From contig NZ_KI629786.1 in assembly GCF_000503775.1 (NCBI RefSeq), positions 62,001 to 126,000 on the forward strand: a stretch of DNA of 64,000 nucleotides, written 5' to 3'. The first letter of the stretch is position 1, and every line of letters starts with the position of its first letter. The DNA is from Brevibacillus panacihumi W25. Its GTDB lineage: Bacteria > Bacillota > Bacilli > Brevibacillales > Brevibacillaceae. Under the pieces are notes generated by a model, which was not told where the DNA came from, ran no database searches, and worked only from the letters and a program-made list of their open reading frames with translations. The translations under genes were made by a program, and so were the position numbers. Of the stretch, positions 19,601 to 26,951 are shown in pieces.

Positions 19601-20031
19601 GGGTCTGCGGCTACTTGCCCATCCATGCGAGTCGGCAGCTTGGCTGTCGGCAGCCGCCTGGCAAGATCGGACCAGGTTAGGATCAGCTTCTTGCCGTAGC
19701 GTTTTCCCCGCTCCACCCGCACCATTCGCTCTATCGGGACTTGCTTCAAGTCATCCTCTTCCAAAATGAAACATAAATAAAGGTTCCAGCTCCAGTCCCC
19801 TTTCAGCCGAAAGTAGAACGGCGCCAACACTTGCTCTTCAAATCTCTCGTATTCCTGGAGATTGGCCGTAACGCCCAGAAAGTCATCCAGCGCCATCGGG
19901 ACCAATATGTACTTACCCAGCGTCACCTCTTGCCATCTATGGGTCGCTTCATAGACTTCCCCGTACAGATGATGTTTCCGGACAAAGCTGAGACCGCACG
20001 CGCGGATTAGCTTAATCAAACGGTTGTTCAA
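16687..20031 (-). CDS. SMC/Rad50-like ABC ATPase with zinc hook
   Basis: About 1,114 aa from a TTG at 20,031 behind GGAGG; an ATG at 20,046 overlaps the upstream gene and has no ribosome binding site. Residues 1-200 form a domain I do not recognise. Walker A is GPNGMGKTSV (around 233), followed by long coiled coils around a Rad50-type hook CPMCGHDH near residue 640. The ABC signature MSTGQRTTVI and Walker B ILMLDEPVANMDE are at the C-terminus. It resembles the ATPases of ABC-type conflict systems. It overlaps the nitrilase gene by 20 bp, indicating one operon, and probably senses DNA or nucleoprotein. Confidence 0.82.
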   Translation of the reverse strand: MNNRLIKLIRACGLSFVRKHHLYGEVYEATHRWQEVTLGKYILVPMALDDFLGVTANLQEYERFEEQVLAPFYFRLKGDWSWNLYLCFILEEDDLKQVPIERMVRVERGKRYGKKLILTWSDLARRLPTAKLPTRMDGQVAADPLKEWEQALAPFGLGFCLQDYSDASIGHYLDDTMESIPQESHKETMEAPPQKPTGPIRTLQFGEAYRSHFLSSAPELEFAQVNLLSGPNGMGKTSVLECIELAFTGAIQRNLLSDSEIRESWDGRMTFSGDERVFEGVPSEQEKKEREIAYYRQKVAPKARSQINRMFHQYNYFSSEAVHQFCFNHDSQIDYRTAFARVIYGEQLERVERRWKQHRDEMQKRANRIQRTLASLEANLAEQQDGQAQETELMRARAAMKRNAISKWMKNCHYAYPILEEDATLSEVETWLQHLEPRLTELEIVSRPLIHPNLGEIQSGRQLKSAIAANHAELTDCQNKKNEVLEQLKTVSSAEKLVEQRNALRMLISDHEKIRDQYLQLAQQLQGKVGIFDQSSSRDRRKWIEQRLAELQEELLEIEAVIRLYGDVADAATEYADVHEARKQMDEAETQWGDARRHYQEAMARTKAQQERSSFLQRLASEIKVDGRHYLEANPGESRCPMCGHDHTTSETLLQAIEKGIHSDDEWLTKLLEEEEHSKIRSQAQHEVYEAAKERYRVLIRFQELHAYLLARKNRLMMVKIPEAFDPAHLQRVLKTCTEQQKQKTAERRQFEQEAQDLDRRGFTLQLMAELDALLESPQLESVRTEMGTEATGQQLVRGLEKRANLHQKEIEKALEESATVEELIRQAENHHQELRKRMEELEKLERELSSARQHLVAAEQAYERLHEHNVHISVEHSWRDWRSYLEQLIAECSSLTEILKPRLLLEQRESVALELMQQIQTETERLRRCDQALRVLFGLKQLAEYGDEFVRSNFEAISQLFVALHAPNEFEALQWNENNQIVAKRKGSSVSCTINQMSTGQRTTVILAVFFVMHLVMDTAPRILMLDEPVANMDELNVLGLLDFLRQITITHGTQIFFTTANPQVATLFRRKFSFLQERFQSYHLQRYPEGPVRIQVQSFVPDQERAVRVLQL

Positions 20032-21754
20032 TCGACACACCTCCATGTGAGATATCCGTCCTGTTTTCTACCCGGTCGGGGCTGGTAAATTCCTCGCTGA
20101 CTTGAGGGTAATGCGTGATTTCCCCCGTGGGTTTCCTAGCAAAAACGCAAATGGAATCTCCCAACAATTGATTCTTCCGCAAAATCCCCTCGGCTGTCTC
20201 TATCATTTCGCTTTCTCTCTCCACATAGCTGACGAGGGCCCCGCCTTTTTCATTCCCCGATTTGGGGATCAAGTTAAAGGGAGTCTCCTTTGCCAGCATA
20301 AACTGATACCCTCCCTGCAGCTTTCGGAGCTGAGCAGGCAGCGTCCTTTCGCTTTTCAAAATGCGAATCAGATTCGCTACCCTGTCTGCCTGACGCATCC
20401 GCCCCGGCTCGCAGGCATCGTCAATGTGATAGCTAATCCGGGAGCTTTGCTCACTCTCAGACAAGGTGAGCTCTCCTTTTTCAAAGTGACCCAGGCAAAG
20501 TCCGAAAAATTTGTCTCGCTCTTCGACGCTGGCATGGACGGGAAAAGCGAACTCGCCTGTGGCTTCTCGCGCTAATTCGTCCGGCAAAGCGGTTTGAAAA
20601 TGCAGGGTGGAAGCTTCCCATCCATCGTTTCTCTCAGTGGGCAGGTATAGCTTGCTGGCTTGTACCGTACCCGAGGGTTTCAGGATGGCCGGACCTCCTC
20701 CATACGGCTTGCGGACAACAAGCAACTGAAGATGTTCATTCTTATGCGCGAACCACACCTTGTATTTCTTATAATCTTCGAATGCGAAGCCGAGCCCGTG
20801 CTTGATATTCTCATTTCGAACGCTGCGCAGCTTTTCGGCCCACTCATCGCCGCCATAGTTATGAAACCGGCGATAGATACTCGACCACGGTGTTTGAACC
20901 ATATGTTTTGCCCCCGGTATCTGTTCCGGAAAAATCGCGCTGCCTGCCGCCCAGTTTGCGGTAATATAGATTGTCGAGTTCCCCCACTCCTGGCTGAACA
21001 GATTGTTCCGCAAGCTTGCCAATTCGCCGTTTCGCGGGGCTGGATTCATCTGCGGATGCAAGATGATCAATTTCCGCTCATTGCCCCCCGGAAAAAACTT
21101 GCTAGAGTCTTTCAAGTCTGGGTGAAAAGCATCCGCGCAAATAATCGAGACCAGCTGGTTGGGCTTCTGATCTCCAAAGAGTACGACGTGTTTTCCTCTG
21201 GATAGCCCATCTCCCTCGCAAACAAAGATGTCTTCTCTCATTGGTTGAAGCTTTAGCTGCGGCACGATACAAAGCTTGTCTCCTCGTTTGGATTGAAACA
21301 GGTAGAGAAGAAACCCCGCAAAGTTTTTCCTGTACGCCTCTTCCAGCGCCTTTTTGCCAACGTAGGCACGATCCGACCACTCATTTATTTTCTCTTCGAA
21401 TATCTCCCAGGGCACGCCTTCGCAGCATAGACACCACAGCTTATTCGGATGCGGCTGCAATTCAGTCGTTCGAATAATCTCGTCAATCAAGGGAAGCGGA
21501 ATCGCATACTCGGGCGTAAGGAAGATATCTGCCCGATGAGCTCTCGCCAGTTTCAGCGCCTCCCTACATTTATCTGCATGCAACTCGCTCGCATTTCGCA
21601 CTCCCATTTCCGGATGCGCGAGGACGTCCCCTTTGCACTGCATGCGCAACAGTCGAAACGTCGGGTCCTCAATCTCCAGAAAGTCAAAAGAAGGCACGAT
21701 GTCTTCGCTCTCAACCCCAAAGCACCGTTCTATCGGAATAACTGATATCGTCAT
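20012..21754 (-). CDS. Nitrilase/carbon-nitrogen hydrolase-fold protein
   Basis: 580 aa from ATG 21,754 (RBS GGGAGGG). The catalytic triad of the nitrilase superfamily can be placed in order: Glu82 in IFLTPEYAIPL, Lys168 in PQLKLQPMRED, and Cys206 in SIICADAFHPD. A C-terminal half of about 250 residues has no family that I recognise. Free-standing nitrilases are usually metabolic and about 270-300 aa, so this double-length protein in an operon with an SMC-like ATPase and a TM-macro protein is unusual. It may make or cleave an amide-containing signal or NAD-related molecule (inference). Confidence 0.75.
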   Translation of the reverse strand: MTISVIPIERCFGVESEDIVPSFDFLEIEDPTFRLLRMQCKGDVLAHPEMGVRNASELHADKCREALKLARAHRADIFLTPEYAIPLPLIDEIIRTTELQPHPNKLWCLCCEGVPWEIFEEKINEWSDRAYVGKKALEEAYRKNFAGFLLYLFQSKRGDKLCIVPQLKLQPMREDIFVCEGDGLSRGKHVVLFGDQKPNQLVSIICADAFHPDLKDSSKFFPGGNERKLIILHPQMNPAPRNGELASLRNNLFSQEWGNSTIYITANWAAGSAIFPEQIPGAKHMVQTPWSSIYRRFHNYGGDEWAEKLRSVRNENIKHGLGFAFEDYKKYKVWFAHKNEHLQLLVVRKPYGGGPAILKPSGTVQASKLYLPTERNDGWEASTLHFQTALPDELAREATGEFAFPVHASVEERDKFFGLCLGHFEKGELTLSESEQSSRISYHIDDACEPGRMRQADRVANLIRILKSERTLPAQLRKLQGGYQFMLAKETPFNLIPKSGNEKGGALVSYVERESEMIETAEGILRKNQLLGDSICVFARKPTGEITHYPQVSEEFTSPDRVENRTDISHGGVSIEQPFD

Positions 21755-21822
21755 GGAAGTTCCCTCCCTACTATCACCAAATATTTCCATAGTTTTACTA
21801 TTTATACAATAACATCAATGTA

Positions 21823-21860
21823 GGGTGAAAGTAACGTGCTAACTCTAATGTTTCACCCTG
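21823..21860. promoter_or_regulatory. Inverted repeat upstream of the nitrilase operon
   Basis: AGGGTGAAA and TTTCACCCT form a 9-bp inverted repeat. The intervening AACTCTAATGTTT matches the 20-bp repeats at 24,741-24,780, so it may instead be a lone transposon end repeat. Confidence 0.45.
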
Positions 21861-21950
21861 TATTTTTATAAAAAAGAGTAAAGGACATGTCTCCTCTACT
21901 CTTAAAGTACAGCTTTATTTTTGTTTACTCTCCATTTCCGATCCGCTTTG

Positions 21951-22289
21951 TTACAGAGAACTGGATGCTTTAGTCAAAAGCTCAGCCAACATATTGTAAT
22001 CGGGTAAATCGCCTTCACGAATTTTGAGCCATTTCCGTTCAGCAGGGCCTTCAAATCCCTTAGGCACTTCCAGACCAGTTGCATTCATGATCATAAATGC
22101 AATAGCGTCCTTGGAAGGGGAAATTACCGCGGCGTAGTGTCCATTTTTTAAGAAATGTGGCTTTTTGTACTGGATTCGTTCTTCTACTTCAGGAATGGAT
22201 ACATGGATAATCTGGCGGAGTTGATTAGAAACTTCAACCTGCCACGGCTGACTAAGGCTTTCAATAAAAGATGTGACCTCCTGGTTCAT
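21951..22289 (-). CDS. DUF1801 (YdhG-like) domain protein
   Basis: 112 aa from ATG 22,289 (AAGGAG). SFIESLSQPWQVEVSNQLRQ and VEERIQYKKPHFLKNGHYAA are the signature of the YdhG/DUF1801 alpha-beta proteins related to YdeI/iron-chaperone-like domains. GFEGPAERKWLKI completes the domain. A weak hairpin (AAGAGTA...TACTCTT, about 21,873-21,902) follows the gene. Function unknown. Confidence 0.8.
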   Translation of the reverse strand: MNQEVTSFIESLSQPWQVEVSNQLRQIIHVSIPEVEERIQYKKPHFLKNGHYAAVISPSKDAIAFMIMNATGLEVPKGFEGPAERKWLKIREGDLPDYNMLAELLTKASSSL

Positions 22290-22551
22290 TGCGTACTGCT
22301 CCTTCCTGGTAATAAGTGGTGAGAATTTTACCCTACGAAGACAATACAGCATCCGAATTTCTTATACAGATTTTACTAATGCAATCATAGCATGATGGTC
22401 GCAGCAAGATTTCTTTTAGATTGCTGTGATGCCTTACTGCCTGTTAGCGTAAAGCTACCTAACTTCATCGCGGCAGCTTTGTCGTGTGCTTGTGCATTCA
22501 TGGCTCGACTTATGATAAAGTGTTTTAGAAGAAAAAAGGAGGATGGCATGT

Positions 22552-22905
22552 ATGCAAAATCAATTGGGTTCTGACGCTTTACCCCCAAAAACCTGTACAA
22601 TCGATCGTTTAATTACCGTGAAGTCGGATATCGAGAAAGTATTGTCGGGACAAAAAACCGCGACACGGCGCAATGGACGCTACGCAGATGTTGGTGAAAT
22701 CATGACACTCGAAGGCCACAAATTTGTCATAGACAAGGTTTATTCACAGTCGCTCGGGGAAGTAACGGATGATCATGCCAAACAAGAGGGATATTCAAAT
22801 GTAGAGGAATATAAGCAATCCATTTTATCAATTCATCCAGGGATGCCTTGGCTGCCGCAAATGCGTGTGTGGGTCCATGAATTTAGCCGGGGCAAGGAAA
22901 AATAA
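22552..22905 (+). CDS. ASCH-domain protein
   Basis: 117 aa. LITVKSDIEKVLSGQKTATR, then NGRYADVGEIMTLEGHKFVI and a GMPWLPQMRVWVHEF end are typical of small ASCH/PUA-like RNA-binding domains. The start at 22,552 has GGAGG nine bases upstream. The next gene begins two bases after its stop, so the two are co-transcribed. Confidence 0.78.
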   Translation: MQNQLGSDALPPKTCTIDRLITVKSDIEKVLSGQKTATRRNGRYADVGEIMTLEGHKFVIDKVYSQSLGEVTDDHAKQEGYSNVEEYKQSILSIHPGMPWLPQMRVWVHEFSRGKEK

Positions 22906-22907
22906 CG

Positions 22908-23351
22908 GTGAACATTCTATTATATAAGACGATTCTTTATCTACATATTATCAGTGCCATGATGTCCATTGGCCCGTTTTTTGTTCTGTTACCCATGATG
23001 AAAAGATTGCGAGAGGCTGACCTCACCAAACAAGAAGCCTATCTGGATACATTCAGGTCTACCACACGTTTGGCGAAGCATGCCGGTCATGTTTTGGTCA
23101 TATCCGGGGTATTGCTTGTCATGGGTGGGTATTGGTCATGGAAGTCGTCCTGGATCGTGATGACTGTATTGATCCTGGTAAGCTCCTTGTATTTCCTAGC
23201 ACGCGCATTTTCCCCGAAGATACGGAAGTTTCATGAAACTGACCAGGACAAGGATAAATTGGTGCAGTCGCTTACTCGTTCGATCTGGATCTATTTGTTT
23301 CTTTTGCTGGCCATGCTATGGTTCATGGTGGTAAAGCCTGAAGTATGGTAG
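22908..23351 (+). CDS. Small four-helix membrane protein (DUF2269-like)
   Basis: 147 aa from GTG 22,908. Four hydrophobic segments are visible: TILYLHIISAMMSIGPFFVL, AGHVLVISGVLLVMGGYW, WIVMTVLILVSSLYFLA and IWIYLFLLLAMLWFMVV. His residues in the first and second helix (LHIIS, KHAGH) recall cytochrome-like integral membrane proteins of the DUF2269 group. Co-transcribed with the ASCH gene. Confidence 0.72.
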   Translation: MNILLYKTILYLHIISAMMSIGPFFVLLPMMKRLREADLTKQEAYLDTFRSTTRLAKHAGHVLVISGVLLVMGGYWSWKSSWIVMTVLILVSSLYFLARAFSPKIRKFHETDQDKDKLVQSLTRSIWIYLFLLLAMLWFMVVKPEVW

Positions 23352-23364
23352 AAATGATCGTCCT

Positions 23365-23775
23365 TCACTTGGGATCCATGTTCATGTAGTTAATGGCCCA
23401 CAGATGCCCTTCCAAGTCCACGAAGCCCCAATGATACATGAACCCATGATCTTCAGGTTCAGCGTGCAATTTCCCGCCCAAGGATACCGCGGTATTCACG
23501 ATTTCATCGACCTTTTCCCGGCTCTCGAAGGCCAATGCGATCGTCATCTGCGCATATTTGCTCGTATCGACGGATTCCTTCTCCGTGAGCGTATTAAAGA
23601 ATGCTTGATTGATCAGCATGACCTGCAGGTTGTCGCCGATCACGATGGCTACCGAATTCTCGTTCTCGGGGAATTGCGGGTTGAGCTCGAATCCGAGTCC
23701 GGTGAAGAACGCTTTCGATTGTTCTACGTTTTTTACAGGCAGGTTGAAGCTCGTGAATGCGGACGTTAATGCCAT
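23365..23775 (-). CDS. VOC-family glyoxalase-like protein
   Basis: 136 aa. MALTSAFTSFNLPVKNVEQS, KAFFTGLGFELNPQF, MTIALAFESREKVDEIV and a C-terminal GFVDLEGHLWAINYM form the two beta-alpha-beta3 units of a VOC protein. This is the group related to PhnB/extradiol-dioxygenase-like lactoylglutathione lyases. ATG 23,775 is preferred over the TTG two codons upstream because of its distance from AGAGGTG. Confidence 0.82.
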   Translation of the reverse strand: MALTSAFTSFNLPVKNVEQSKAFFTGLGFELNPQFPENENSVAIVIGDNLQVMLINQAFFNTLTEKESVDTSKYAQMTIALAFESREKVDEIVNTAVSLGGKLHAEPEDHGFMYHWGFVDLEGHLWAINYMNMDPK

Positions 23776-23903
23776 TTTCAAAACACCTCTTCGTCAAATT
23801 AGTTTGTGAGGTCGGCTACTATCCAGCATCCTCTGATGCCGCTACAGCCGGTGAATCCCTATTAAAGTAACGTGCCCTTTAGGCCGCTGGGTCAACCTCA
23901 CAA

Positions 23904-24440
23904 CTAAGCTGGAACGTAGGTCAACCTGATCACCTTCTCGCCAATTCGATCGCTTGCCACGAGGCGCAGCGGCGGCCGCGGACCGGCGAAGAACGGCTTG
24001 CCGTGACCCAGCACGACTGGATGGAGATAGAGTCGATACTCATCAACGAGACCGAGCTCCGTTAGACTGTGGGCCAACTCCGGCCCGGCAACTTCAATCT
24101 CCCCTTCATGCTGAGCCTTCAGCCCACGTATGACCGCTGCGAGGTCGCCCTCAATCAGAGAAGCGTTCGGACCGACGGACTTTAACGTCCTCGACACCAC
24201 CCACTTCGGTTTGCTTTGCCACGCCGCTGCGTATTCCCGTTCCGGCGCATCCCATTCAAAATGGTCTCCGTCCCAATACCGCATGGTCTCGTACATGCGG
24301 CGCCCGTACAGGCAGCCCGCCAGGCCGCGCACGTCGTCGATGAAATGACGGAATAGCACGGGGTCGGGCTGAAATGCCGTGTGGTCGTGGTCGACGAATC
24401 CGTCCAAAGACTGGTTCAATGCGAAAACGATCTTTGCCAT
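23904..24440 (-). CDS. Dihydrofolate reductase-like (RibD C-terminal family) protein
   Basis: 178 aa from ATG 24,440 (GGGAGGAG). KIVFALNQSLDGFVDHDHTA, GCLYGRRMYETMRYW, PKWVVSRTLKSVGP and LYLHPVVLGHGKPFF are diagnostic of the bacterial bifunctional deaminase-reductase C-terminal domain family. It is only distantly similar to the two YyaP-like copies at 6.0 and 25.0 kb and is more GC-rich, so it has a separate origin. Confidence 0.85.
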   Translation of the reverse strand: MAKIVFALNQSLDGFVDHDHTAFQPDPVLFRHFIDDVRGLAGCLYGRRMYETMRYWDGDHFEWDAPEREYAAAWQSKPKWVVSRTLKSVGPNASLIEGDLAAVIRGLKAQHEGEIEVAGPELAHSLTELGLVDEYRLYLHPVVLGHGKPFFAGPRPPLRLVASDRIGEKVIRLTYVPA

Positions 24441-24690
24441 GCGACTGACTCTCCTCCCTGGTTTTCTCGCACATTCATCATCAAGATTACACGTTCCATT
24501 GCAGCCTCTTTTATGTCTACATTTTATCATCCAACAGCATGTCCGGTTTCTCATGGATTGCTAATGTGCACAGTCCTGGCCTGACCGAATACAAATTTAA
24601 TGTAACGAAGGATGGTAAATTAAACAATTCTGTCCGTTAATGCAATACCCCAATATTTTGTTTGCACTTTAATTTGGCAAAAAGAGAATC

Positions 24691-24716
24691 AGCCCGATTC
24701 CAACTAGAATCGGGCT
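24691..24716 (-). terminator. Terminator inside an old transposon right end
   Basis: Stem AGCCCGATTC / GAATCGGGCT followed on the minus strand by GATTCTCTTTTT. It sits just inside the 20-bp repeats at 24,741-24,780, the same layout as at 25,733 and 61,920. Confidence 0.65.
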
Positions 24717-24740
24717 GTGCGAATGCAATTTATACTTACT

Positions 24741-24780
24741 AACTCTAATGTAAATTTACCAACTCTAATGTCATTGAACA
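24741..24780. repeat. Tn7-like right-end relic with AACTCTAATG repeats
   Basis: Two 20-bp units in register, AACTCTAATGTAAATTTACC and AACTCTAATGTCATTGAACA, the second ending in AACA as do the other right ends here. A diverged third element (ACGCTAATGTTCAC) follows. The unit sequence differs from the other end families, so it belonged to a different transposon. Confidence 0.55.
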
Positions 24781-24790
24781 GTAACGCTAA

Positions 24791-24884
24791 TGTTCACAGA
24801 AAATAAAGTATTAGACTGCAATTGTTGATTTGACGCGGTTTTTGTGCTAAAAAATCGTCAGCGTTTGAGAAATAAGTTTTAGAC
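24791..24884. repeat. Tn7-like left-end sequence
   Basis: Begins TGTTCACAGAAAATAAAG and continues TATTAGAC; a second site GAGAAATAAGTTTTAGAC lies 70 bp on. These are inverted relative to the repeats at 25,648-25,727 and nearly identical to 14,541-14,637. Confidence 0.55.
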
Positions 24885-24962
24885 TGCCGCTGCTTTGTTT
24901 AACTATTGTTATTTCGTTTAGTTGAAGAAGTGACAATTACTATCCAGTATTTCCTGATGATA

Positions 24963-25520
24963 TTATTCTTTCTCATTCAAATGATAGATTAGTTGCACAA
25001 CGCCAGAGGAGAATGTTCTTGTATTAACCATTTTTAAATTCAACCTCTGTTTTATATCTATAAACAGAGGTTTTCCTTCTCCCAAAATAACAGGGTGCAC
25101 AGATAATCTAAACTCATCAACAAGCCCTAAATCCATAAAAGTTGTAATGAGACTTGCTCCGCCATATAGCCACATGTCTTTACCAGGCTTATTCTTTAAT
25201 TTATTTACTTCTTCAAGAATATTATCATTTATGAATATTGCTTTATTATCAGTCCCTTTTTTTGTCCTGGAAAACACATATTTTTCTTTACTATGATATA
25301 ATCCCCACATTTCTTTTTCAGTATCAGTAAGTTCAGTTTCTGGAGTAAATTCTCCCCATAAATCATAGCTTTTTCTTCCATATAAAATAGTATCAATTTG
25401 ATTTAAGAAATCAATAAACCCCATGTCAGAGTCCGCGATGCACCAATCAACTTCCCCATTCTTCCCTTCAATAAAACCATCTAAAGTAACTGCTAAATCT
25501 AAAAGTATTCTTCGTTTCAT
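24963..25520 (-). CDS. Dihydrofolate reductase-like (RibD C-terminal family) protein, copy 2
   Basis: 185 aa from ATG 25,520 (GAAAGGAGG). Very close to copy 1: RRILLDLAVTLDGFIEGKNG, DTILYGRKSYDLWGEFTPE and LSVHPVILGEGKPLF are shared almost residue for residue. It is the only gene between a Tn7-like left end (24,791) and right end (25,727), so it may be the sole cargo of a very small non-autonomous element. Catalytic substrate unknown. The spread with transposon ends would fit a mobile resistance-type gene, but no antifolate role is shown. Confidence 0.86.
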   Translation of the reverse strand: MKRRILLDLAVTLDGFIEGKNGEVDWCIADSDMGFIDFLNQIDTILYGRKSYDLWGEFTPETELTDTEKEMWGLYHSKEKYVFSRTKKGTDNKAIFINDNILEEVNKLKNKPGKDMWLYGGASLITTFMDLGLVDEFRLSVHPVILGEGKPLFIDIKQRLNLKMVNTRTFSSGVVQLIYHLNEKE

Positions 25521-25647
25521 AATTTGTTCCTCCTTTCGTTGATCTACCACCCATTATAGATTTTTAATATGTCACCTTGTGTCATATATATAACATAAAT
25601 GGTATCTTTTTAACTATCCTGCCCGTTAGCTTAGTCAGTAGGCGTAA

Positions 25648-25727
25648 GTCTAATACTTTATTTCCCGAGTCTACAACTTTATTTCTCAGTCTAATACTAT
25701 TTTTTCTCAGTCTACTTTCATCTAACA
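25648..25727. repeat. Tn7-like right end, family GTCTAATACTTTATTTC
   Basis: Four adjacent units of 21, 20, 21 and 18 bp, each starting GTCTA (GTCTAATACTTTATTTCCC, GTCTACAACTTTATTTCTCA, GTCTAATACTATTTTTTCTC, GTCTACTTTCATCTAACA), ending in TAACA. Tight packing is typical of a TnsB-bound right end. Confidence 0.65.
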
Positions 25728-25732
25728 AAAAT

Positions 25733-25771
25733 AGCCCCAGTTATGACCAATTTATTTGGCACACTGGGGCT
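25733..25771 (-). terminator. Terminator inside the older Tn7-like right end
   Basis: AGCCCCAGT / ACTGGGGCT stem with ATTTTTG after it on the minus strand. It lies just inside the right-end repeats at 25,781-25,876. Confidence 0.7.
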
Positions 25772-25780
25772 GATAATGAT

Positions 25781-25876
25781 CTTAAATTAAGTGACAAACT
25801 ATATTACTTGGTAGCAGACTTTTTTATTTAGTGGCAAAGTCTATTATTTAGTGACAGACATTATTATCACTTAACA
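25781..25876. repeat. Right end of an older tandem Tn7-like element
   Basis: Four 20-bp units in exact register (CTTAAATTAAGTGACAAACT, ATATTACTTGGTAGCAGACT, TTTTTATTTAGTGGCAAAGT, CTATTATTTAGTGACAGACA) and the terminus TTATTATCACTTAACA. The terminus matches that of the intact element (TTTTTTATCACGTAACA), and GCTTT follows directly. The body of this older element to the left is no longer recognisable, and its left end was not found. Confidence 0.78.
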
Positions 25877-25881
25877 GCTTT
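25877..25881. repeat. 5-bp target duplication (left), GCTTT
   Basis: GCTTT between the older right end and the left end of the complete element; the same five bases follow the right end at 62,045-62,049. Confidence 0.8.
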
Positions 25882-26020
25882 TGACAGGTGTAAAAAAACT
25901 CTGGAACTACTTTTGTGGAATTTTACTGGTTTTGATGCGACACGTGATAAACATGAAAAAAGGAAAGTGTGAAACCACTAGAAATTACCATAAAAAGAAA
26001 GTTGGGAACCATTGTTTGAT
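25882..26020. repeat. Left end of the Tn7-like transposon
   Basis: The terminal 30 bases match the inverted right end. Three spaced imperfect sites in plus orientation are visible: CTCTGGAACTACTTTTG near 25,899, GTGTGAAACCACTAGAAAT near 25,967 and GTTGGGAACCATTGTTT near 26,001. They resemble TGTGCAACCAGTAAAAAA of the right end. Wide spacing is expected of a Tn7 left end. Between 26,021 and 26,291 only a weak AAAAGG...CCTTTT hairpin is seen. Confidence 0.7.
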
Positions 26021-26635
26021 CATAAGGAGCACAGATCATAGACTAACCAGTGTTGTTCATTTCAATTTTCAAATCTCTTCCCAGTTTTGTTAAGAATTTT
26101 GTGTAAACTCAGTCAACCGATTTATGAAAAGGTTTCATCCCCCTAATTGGGATATCCTTTTCGTAGACAACGGAGTCAAGGGCGTAAGGCGAAGCGAATC
26201 CTTGACACGTTGGTAGAGAAAATGACAATCCCTTCGGGAGTGACGCCTTCATTTTAAGCTGATATACGGCTTTACTTGATCCTCAAAGAAACTAGAATAA
26301 AACTAAATTTCCAGTTTTCTTAAAGTGCCTTTCTGCTCTTCTTAGCATAATTAACGATACTAATATCAACACAACTAAGACTAACAACAAAGTTCCTAAA
26401 TCAGGTAATATGTCAAAAAAAGAAGCTTTAGACATTAATAGTTTTCTAACAACATTTATAGAATACGTAAGAGGAAAACAAAATGAAACTAATTTTGCCC
26501 AAAGTGGAAAAGCCATTTGTGGGACTCTTACACCAGAAAAGATATTCATTGGTTCGTCTACAACAGTGAACAGAATACTACAATGCTCCCATAGGCTGAG
26601 ACACGGGAGCGTGATAAATAAGTTATAATGAAGCC

Positions 26636-26929
26636 ATGGAAAAACGGAACCGATATACCCCAGAATTTAAAACGAAGGTCGTGCTTGAGGTTCTTCAGGA
26701 AGAGCAGACCGTGAATCAAATTGCCGCCAAATATGAGCTGAATCCGGTGATGATCAGCCGGTGGAAAGCCGAGTTTCTTGAGCGAGCCTCGATGGTGTTC
26801 GAGAAGGGAACCAGTGAAGCGGACAAACTGAGAAAGGAGTACGAGAGCAAACAAGAACATCTGGAAAAGCTGGTCGGTCAACTAACCGTGGAGATCGACT
26901 GGCTCAAAAAAAAATCTGGCCTTAAATAA
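26636..26929 (+). CDS. IS3-family transposase OrfA
   Basis: 97 aa, HTH_Tnp_1/OrfA type: RNRYTPEFKTKVVLEVLQEE, VNQIAAKYELNPVMISRWKA and a leucine zipper. Near its end the run CTCAAAAAAAAATC offers the usual minus-one slippage site for making the OrfAB fusion. Confidence 0.9.
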   Translation: MEKRNRYTPEFKTKVVLEVLQEEQTVNQIAAKYELNPVMISRWKAEFLERASMVFEKGTSEADKLRKEYESKQEHLEKLVGQLTVEIDWLKKKSGLK

Positions 26930-26951
26930 ATCCGTCAAAGAGCGCCAAGCC

